Shown: positions 34,201-43,200 of the stretch, piece by piece
Numbering within the stretch: the first letter of the stretch is position 1
Layout of the letters: each line of letters opens with the position of its first letter
DNA from: Cladopsammia gracilis
Taxonomy: Eukaryota; Cnidaria; Anthozoa; Scleractinia; Dendrophylliidae
Assembly (NCBI GenBank): GCA_022457155.1
Contig: JAJGOT010000059.1
Location: forward strand, 824,001-888,000
Direction: 5' to 3'
DNA length: 64,000 nucleotides
Position numbers and translations under genes: made by a program
The notes under the pieces: generated by a model
Database searches by the model: none
What the model was told of the DNA's origin: nothing
Seen by the model: the letters and a program-made list of their open reading frames with translations, nothing else

Positions 34201-37200
34201 TTGGTTTGCAGGTTTACTTACGAAACTTGGTCGAACTGAAGTGAAATTAAAATAAAATATTTTTTAATCATGCTTCTTTTTCATAAGAAAATACAACGTC
34301 TGCTTCTTTGTATTCTTCAGCAAAGGAAGCATCTTCGCCAAAAAGAATCTCTTCAGAAGCGCTATAAGTGGAAATTCGCCTGTAACATGAAAGAGACAAT
34401 AATCAATGAGCTGTCTTTTTCAGCTGTCAGTCCTGTCGATACTCAAAGAAACTTGGACGCTCAAATTTAACACGAGACATTCAATGTGAAATAGTTTATT
34501 TAGGATAAGTCAGTCAGTCATCTGATGAATGTATCCTAATAACTATCCCGGGGGGGGGGGGGGGGGGGGGTACTCTGCAAAGTTTTGGGCCTAGGTACTT
34601 GGTGTGTCCCTGATCATGTATGGTACTTCATGTATCCCTTATTGTAATGTATTTAGATATATTGCAGTGTAATTTAGGGGCGGATTACAGTATCTAGGGT
34701 TGAAGCACTGATTTTAGTATTTAGGGTTAAGCACTGATTCCAGTATTTCCAGTGTATCGAAAGGGTTAGTTCTTATATATGGTCTAGGCTGGCAGCATAT
34801 TATCTTATATCCCTTAAAAATTACAATTTCCGGCAGCTAGTCCTCGGTGGTACAGTGGATAGTGTGCATGGAGTAGATCATACGGCCCGGGTTCGATTCC
34901 CCATTCTGCTGTTTTTTTCTTCTTTTTCTACTGAAATAAAAACTAAGTGTTTAAATACAAAATAATAAGGGATACACCAAGTACATACCGTTTTGGGTGG
35001 GGGTGTGCTGCTGGAACTCTAGACCCTTAACCTATACTAGACCATTTTAACTGCATTTTGCAACCCTATTCTAGACTAAACACCAAAAAACCCTACCCTA
35101 TCCTATACCTATTCCAGACTCGCTATTTTCCAGAAACTCATTCACTATCACAGTTATTAGTTAACAGGGGTCAGTTGGCTCAAAAAAAAATTTTTTTTTT
35201 TCAATCAAGGCATGTAAATGCAAGATTTCAGTTTCACTAAACAACAGACTGTAATTATATACCAATAGGTTTATTTTGCAGGTTTCGGCCGAGCACCGGG
35301 ACTATTATAGCAAATAGTGCTACACTGAGCCTTAGTACACAATATACAGTATACAATATCTATAACTACATTATCCAATAATCGCCATCACAGTAAAACA
35401 CCTAACGGAGCTGAGCAACCACGCACAAAACCAGTGTGCTTAGACGGAGGCCAGAAAAAACCTGCCTTAAAAACCCCTTGGGGAAAAAATGACAGGAAAT
35501 CTGAGTAGGAACCAAGGCCCAAGCTCCAAACGGCCCATCCTACGAGTCTCTTAATTAATGCTCTAAGTTGCAGTTCGTATTCTTCCTTTCATTTAACAAC
35601 AAAATAATTGATAAAGTGAGTGAGAAGCGGTGTCGGCCTAGAATGATCCACCACGTGCTATACAAAGCTTATATATCCCACAGTACTACCCATGATGCAC
35701 CATCATCTAACAGGATCCAGGCCCTGTTGCTCTCGTGCTGCAGAAATGTTACATTTCGGGCTAATTCGTAGCCACTCAAACGCCAGAAATTCCATGTTGT
35801 TAGAGAGCTATAATTTTCCTTAATTTTATAACTGTCAATTATTAGTATTGTCAGGGTATTTTTGGTAATCACTTGTTAATTCCAGTTCGCGCAGAAGGCA
35901 TTCTAGGACGTCTTTTCCCGAGAGTAACGTTTTTGATGTTATGAAATTCCGTTGATACTTACAGTGTACATCAAGAAAAGCACTTTCCTCGATACCAGCA
36001 CTTAGCGCATTTTTCACTAAACACCAATATCTTCCAGAATCATTCCTCAAGACTGTAAATGTTAAGTTGTTTGCTGTCCCAACAGGAATCCCATCTTTAA
36101 TCCATGTTATTTGAGGGACTGGGTTCCCAATGGCAGCACATTTGAAAGTCACTGTATCATGTTCATTGACCGTCTGGTCTTTTGGTTTGGTGGTAAAACT
36201 TGGTTCAACTGTAAACAAAAACACAATACTTTATTTAAGTGTCAATGTATTTAACCCTTTCACTCCCAGAGTCAATTATGGAGGCATGTAGTGCAGTTCT
36301 AACTTTTCAGTCTGTTTAACCCTTTCACTCCCAGAGTCAATTATGGAGACATGTTGTGCAGTTTTAACTTTTCAGTCTGTTTAACCCTTTTACTTCCAGA
36401 GTCAATTATGGAGACATGTAGTGTGGTTCTAACTTTTCAGTCCGTGGATGAAATCCTATGGCGGACCATTCAAATGAAACCTCTTTGGCAGTCCTTTTGC
36501 ATGGTACCATTTGTTTTACAATATTTTACAAAACTAATTTTGGTATGAATGTCGAATTTTGATATTTGGCACTCTTGGGAGTTTAAGGGCTCACATGAAA
36601 GCACTTATCAGGACACTGTTGTTACGTCCTCTACTGGATGGCGATGTTGTATCGCTCCTTTTTGACCGCGCTCAAAATGTCGCAAATTTCAGGCCCTGTT
36701 AGGAGTTTTCAAACCGCAAAAAACAGTAGATCCTCTTCGCGCAAAAGAGGAAAACGACTGAAAATAGAATAAAGGTGATATAAACAACATAAAACCCTAA
36801 AACAAAACGGTAGTTAAATTTCACTTCATGTGCACTTTAAAGCAAGCTCTTGGCCATAATCATGAAATCCCTTTAAACAGAGAATCATTGTTTACTCACA
36901 CTGGACAATAAGATCAGCTTCAGCCTTGATAGTGACGCCCAAGCCATTGTGTGCCTCACACCAGTACTTTCCAGAGTGTTTCCTGTCAGCCCTGAAGCTC
37001 AGTGTTTCACCGATGCTCAGTGTTCTGTTATCTTTAATCCATGTTATGTTTGGGGTTGGGTTACCTGTGACCTTGCAATGGAACGTTGCTTTTTCTTTCT
37101 CCTTCACCACTTGGTTTGCAGGTTTACTTACGAAACTTGGTCGAACTGAAGTGAAATTAAAATAAAATATTTTTTAATCATGCTTAAAACTAGTTTTGTT

Positions 37201-40200
37201 GGCGCGCGCAATGCTGAAATTCGCGAGCGGCGAAACTGCGATCGCCGCTCGCAACTCGCGGCTTTGCCGCTCACGAATTTCAGCATCGCGCGCGCCAACA
37301 AAATTGCCAGCTACGCAGGCTAGGTTACAACCTCGTGCATGTAACTATGGTTTAGAACAGTTCCTCAGAAACACTATATTGTCGTCAGTTTCTGTAACTA
37401 TTAGAGATCCAAGGTATGACAAACAACAAATTTACAACTTTTCCGAAGATTTCCCGAAGATTTTCGTAAATTCTCCGAATACTGTCCGAAGGTTTTACGA
37501 ACATTTCTGTTCATTTCCGGAATTTTACCGAATATTGCCGAAGATTTCCGTGTAAAATCTGAAGATGTTTCGAATGTTAGCTCAGTGACGATCGCGAGAT
37601 CGAGATCTTTTGGTACATTGTAGTCGTATAAGTGATTGGCAATGGGCAGCTTTAGAAATAAACTGATTAGTAGGGCCAAAACAGTTTTAAATTGATCGCG
37701 TTCTTGTCACTAAAATGATGAAGAACGTGAAATCTTACCGTAGACAATTGCAATTGATGTCGAAGAGTTTGACCCCTTGAAATTCTCGGCCCTGCATGTA
37801 TACTTCACAGCATCCGTGTCCTTATTCACCTTCGTTATCACCAATGTACCATCCTGTTCTAACGTATATCGGCTATTATCCTCATAAGAGATCAGAACAC
37901 CATTTCTGAACCACTGGAATGTTGGGTGAGGTGCAGCGCTCGGTTTGCACGGTAATCTTCCTTGGCTGTCGTGCAGCAGATAAAAAGGACCGAACTGCAC
38001 ATCACTGAAGGATGGTTTCCACGCTAAATGGCAATAAAAGGCATCAAAGTAATTCCTTTATATTGCATTTCGTATCACTGCTGTGAATAGAGGGGTTAGC
38101 TTCTAAAGAAAGAAGTGGTGCTGCGTCGATGGGGGAGGGGGCGGGGGGTAAGGTAAATAGCGTAATTTGCAGTTGTCATCATCATCATCATCATCATCAA
38201 TCTTTATTTATACACGAAGTGGTATCATATTTACATGGTCTTCCTAGGTGCCTGGCCTTTGAGTGGAAGTGAGGCTGAAGTTTACCTTGTTTTGATACAA
38301 ACCTTTTGCTTTTCAGATGTAAATCATGTTGTTCCTATGCTGGTTTACATATGAAAAGCAGGAAGGTTTGTATAAAAAAAACTCCAGCCTCACATTCTTT
38401 CAAAGGCCAGGGTACTAAGCACACAACTGTAAAGCCGTAAATAGATTCAAAAGCTGACTTTTCGAGAGTGCAAAAAAAAACCCGGATGGAAAAAAAAATC
38501 CGGATGGAAAAAAAAATCCGGATGGAAAAAAAACCGGGATGAAAAAAAAACCCGGATGGAAAAAAAACCCGGCTTACCCAGCACATGAATCCAAGTTGCA
38601 GACGCAATCATCCCGTGTTTGTTTTCAGCAGCGCATTGATAAACGCCTTCACTGTTTAAAGGTGTTTCTCTAAACTCCAGTGTGTCACCAGACACTATTA
38701 AGTTTTCACTGTGTAATGAAAATGTCTGTTAGAGTTATCACTACAGTCGTTATGTATAGCTATTTGAATTTTGAATTGGATTGTATACAAATGGTATAAT
38801 GTGCAGAGTGTGTTTCGGGGAGATTTCCCTTCCAGGTATCCCATAACACTCTGTGCGCCTTGCTTTAGTAGTATCCAAACTTCTCTGCGTTAAAAGTCAA
38901 CTTACTGTGAAGATTGCAACCGCCGTCCATCTTTGTACCACGTGATCTGCGCTTCTGGAACTGATGTCACGTGACACTCTAAAGTTCCATTTGTTTCAAT
39001 AACGATGTCCATTTTCTGTGGTGGCGGTTTTACAGTCCATCTTGGTGCAACTGAGAAAAGAAACGTTTAATACATTATGATCGCTTAATTTACAAAACTG
39101 AGAAGTCACTTTACGTAGGCAGGGGGACATTATTCAACTACGAAGCTAGCTTTTAAAGCAACCCAGTAAAGAAGGAAAATAATGTATAGTTGAGAAGAGA
39201 TATCAGTCGAGTCGGAACACGCAACTAAAAATGGCATATCTCCTATATCCCCCTTTATGGGAACTATTCCTTCTAAAGATAGCTGAAGATTGCAGACGAA
39301 TTCAGCCGAGGAAGGTCAGAGTTATTCGTTTCACACTTCAAGGAATCATTTGACTCAAGTAATACACTAAACAAATCAAAGGGCTCTATTTCAAACTTTT
39401 AAGCTCGGAAATGAAATGAGAAAGATGGACTGTTCATCCGGTGTCATGAGCGTGAGACAAAGAGAAAAAATAATTGAAACTTTTTAACTAATTCACAAGC
39501 ACTCTTCTGTAAATCAAAGGGCTCTGAGAGCCATCTCGTGAATACGAAACAACGTGAGGTTAAGTCCACTGATCGGTTTTAATTTTCCATACTGAGTTTG
39601 AAGCGAAAGAATTGAAGAGTAAAGCCCAGAAGGGTTTGTTGAGGGCTCCTGCTCCTTTTGAAACACTGTCATATATCATCTTTGTTAATAATATTATTGG
39701 GGCAAATAAAAGATAAAGACTAAAACAGATTTAAAACGACCAAAACATCTTAGCGTGATATGAATGAGCATTGTGTGAAACAAGTCTGTCTTGACAACTG
39801 AATGACGTAATACGCTGGGGAATTAAAATACAGCAATCTTTCAACACGTAATACATTGGGTAATAAGAAGCTGTACACAGCTTAAACTCCTGGCGTCTTT
39901 ACCTCATTGCAGTATTGATTCCCGAGTGTTTGGAGTGCTTTTACGGAGGACAGTAAGCTTAAAATATGTCTAAAAAGTTAAGACTACTCATTTACTATAT
40001 TCAATAGCCTCAGAAATATCCGACACTTCAAAACTCGATCGCTAATCAAATTGCGACGAACACAACAACAAACGGTCCTATCCATACATGAACGCCTTGC
40101 ATTGTCTTGAAAACTTGCAATTGTACGCTGTAATTCATCCTTCTGCTTCTCAAGTCAACACACGGAGATATTTTGCGGTATGTATTTCATGGCTCAAAGC

Positions 40201-43200
40201 CATATAGTCGTCGGCATTAACTAAATATGCGTGCATAAATTTGCATGCGCTAATGTGACACGAAAAAAAAAAAGGAAACCTCAGAGCCGGATTTACAACT
40301 CGTGTGCTACGCCACGAGTAATTAAAAAAGTTTACAAGTGGTTGAACGCGTAAAAGATTGCATAGAGCAGTTTTCAATTGAGTGTCGTAAAACCAAAACC
40401 AAAGTAATTACTCTGACCAATCACAGCAATCGTAAACAATCCAATGAACCAATAAGAGCTCGAAGCAGTTACATGTCGGCGGCGCCAAGCGCGGGAAAAC
40501 GCGTGCGAGCAAGTCACGATTGGTTTTGGTTTTACTTCTGATTGGTCGAGAAAGTGGCGCGAGATTTTTTAGCCAATCACAATTGAAAACTGCTCTATCT
40601 GTCCCTTGTATACTATATCTCGTTCAAACGCTTCGCGTGTTCACGAGATAAATACGTACCTTCCACGTCCAGCTTTATTGTGTGAACTAAAGGCTGACCA
40701 TTGCTCAGATCATTTTCAGCTTCACAAGTGTAGCGATCCTGGTGGTTTGTCCTGTTCACACTGTTTATTATCAGACTTCTTCCATATAAGGAAGTAGGAA
40801 TCCCATACGAATTCTGGCCATCGATAATTCTCTGTCCGTTTTTCTTCCAAACTATGCTTGGTGCAGGCCTACAAGATTCATAATTGAGTTCAGCTAATTT
40901 TTTCGTGATCCAAGTGTCATAGGATACCTTGTATGGTGTGACGATTCGTAGGATAGCTGTGTAATAGTAGAAAGGGGTGTCGGTATAGAAACTAACCAAT
41001 CGGAGAGCAGGATTTGGGTCATGTGACCGATTCTCATGACGTTACAACATTCCATTCCGTATATTGAACAGTATTGTGGTACTTTTAGCTATGTTGTAAG
41101 CCAGTGATCATTCAAATAAGAGCTCGATCTTTTACATGAGCAGAACTTTCATGTGATTCTCTTCTTGCAAGGAAGAAATTTGGATTAGTTTTTCAAAATT
41201 GGAAAGATATAACATAATTTTCACACACCTTCCTGTGGCCAGACAATACAGAGTTTTACTTCTTCCCTCGATAGCTGTTTCCACAGATGCAGGTGTAACG
41301 AACCAGGAAGGCTTATAGAGACTTTCAGGATCTGCGAAAGTTACAAAAATATATATTTTATAATTTGCGAGGCTATTACTCGTAAGCCTTTTTAAGTCAA
41401 AAAAATGAGTATAGCAAATAAGAAGTTCGGTCTGAATGTGGATGAAGACCAATCAAATGCGCACAGTTGTATCTGAAGTGCTATGGAACCAGTGGTAGTA
41501 CCGGACTCTATCGTAAGGGGGGGGGGGGGGGAGTGCGGAGTGAATCAGTCAGTAGAGGGGGTAGGAGTGGGGGAGGGAGCGAAGTAAACAAGGGGTGGGG
41601 CCGGATAACCCCCAGGTCCCTCCCTTAGATACGCCACTGGAAACGCCTGTGATATGTGCGCTATGTATTTACTGAGTACCATTCATTGATTCACTCATTC
41701 ATTCATTTTTCATGCATTCTTTCATTCATTCATTCATTACCTGACTGTGTCGGATTGTTCTTCACGAGTTTCAAAGTTCCAGATTCCCGATATGAATTTG
41801 CACCACTCATCTTGCATCTTATCCCATTTTTGTCGTTGATCTCGTCAATGTCCTTCTGCGTCACATACATAATGTACAGGCCGCCATCCGGGGAGATAGC
41901 GCGTTGTTCATTTCTTGAGAACTGAATTGAATTTTTACTTCCTTCCCATGTGAAGGCAACGCCATAACTTGCTCTATGCTCAGGACATTGAAAACTGAAG
42001 GGCTCTCCAAGTTTGACCGTTTTCACCACATCTATTGCGCTGATAAAATCTCCAACAACTAATAAGAACAAAGGATTTATTTTACATTTGACATTTTCAA
42101 CTTCGTTACGTGCATCAACCATTAAAGATCATTATTCGCATCTAAAAATGCTATTCAGCAGTACGTTCCTGTTAGGCTGTTTATTTGCTGTGCAGGGTGG
42201 TTCTAAATTTGAATCTGTGTATGCAATCCACAATTTAATAAATGGCCAAATGAAAGTTTATTGAGTAAAGCACTTTCTTGTGGAACTGTTCATTATGCTG
42301 TACGAGGTGATTATAAGTTAGAGTCATTTTAAAGGCCCACCTTCACCAAAAATGCTGTGCGCGCCGTGATCACTTTCTGTGCAACACGAAATTTACGCTT
42401 GAATGCGTGCAACCAATCAGATCACGCGTATGAACAATGCAGCATTTCATAACAAAAACAAACGACCGCAATGTCTTTTGGGTGAAGGTGGGCTTTTAAA
42501 CACGAGGGCGTGTCATAAAAGGGAGGCATCCCTGCGATGCACAAGGATCATTCGGCAATCACCTTTGACAACAACCTCGTCCCTAGTGTCTTCCCGTCCC
42601 CTCCCGCTTCAGGGGACGGGAAGAAGGGAGACTCTGGGGCCGAGGTTTTCTTTGAGAAGTGAGGATCAAAAAAAAAAACCAATAAGGCGTACGACTCGAA
42701 CACAAGAAGGGTAAGGATGATAGTCCAGAAATACGTGTTTTTCATCTAAAAATTAACACACGGGAAAACTAACAATGATGGAATATCTTTTTATGTAGAT
42801 CACTGTTCACTACTGAGCCGTGCTTTTGCGAGATACCGTTTGTCATTCAGTGTCTTAATTTTTGCAATATGTACCTGTTACTGCAACTCGTAGCTTTCTG
42901 CTAAACACTTCAACGCCAGTTGAGGTATCCTTCACAAAGCATTGATATGTTCCGCTCTGTTCCGCTCTCAAATAACTTCCTTTTAGTGCGCCATCCTCGC
43001 TCAGTGAATACTGATAGCCATGGAACATAGTTATTTTCGTGTCATTGTGTTTCCAAGTCCATGTTAGATTTGACCCTGAAGCTTCACAAGGCAGACTGAA
43101 GCCATCAGAATCTGTGCTGAGCAGATCCTTTGATGAGAACTTTGTAATCATCGGTGGGGGCTTAACAGCTGAAAAAGTTGAAAGTTTTAACCCTTTCAGA

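Larger units (their letters stand above)
32265..34263. repeat. Tandem duplication, copy A (Ig9 and Ig8 exons with introns)
   Basis: Begins GTTGGCTCAAAAATTTT and ends ATTTTTTAATCATGCTT. Nearly identical to 35171-37187, introns and the MITE included. See the findings for the proposed history. Confidence 0.95.
35171..37187. repeat. Tandem duplication, copy B (Ig7 and Ig6 exons with introns)
   Basis: Same sequence as copy A at an offset of 2910 bp, with only scattered substitutions and small indels. Its left junction follows TAACAGGGGTCAG, which belongs to the G-tract repeat. Confidence 0.95.

Noticed and set aside
34833..34911. Functional tRNA gene
   Set aside because: Only the internal promoter boxes are good; acceptor and anticodon stems do not pair.
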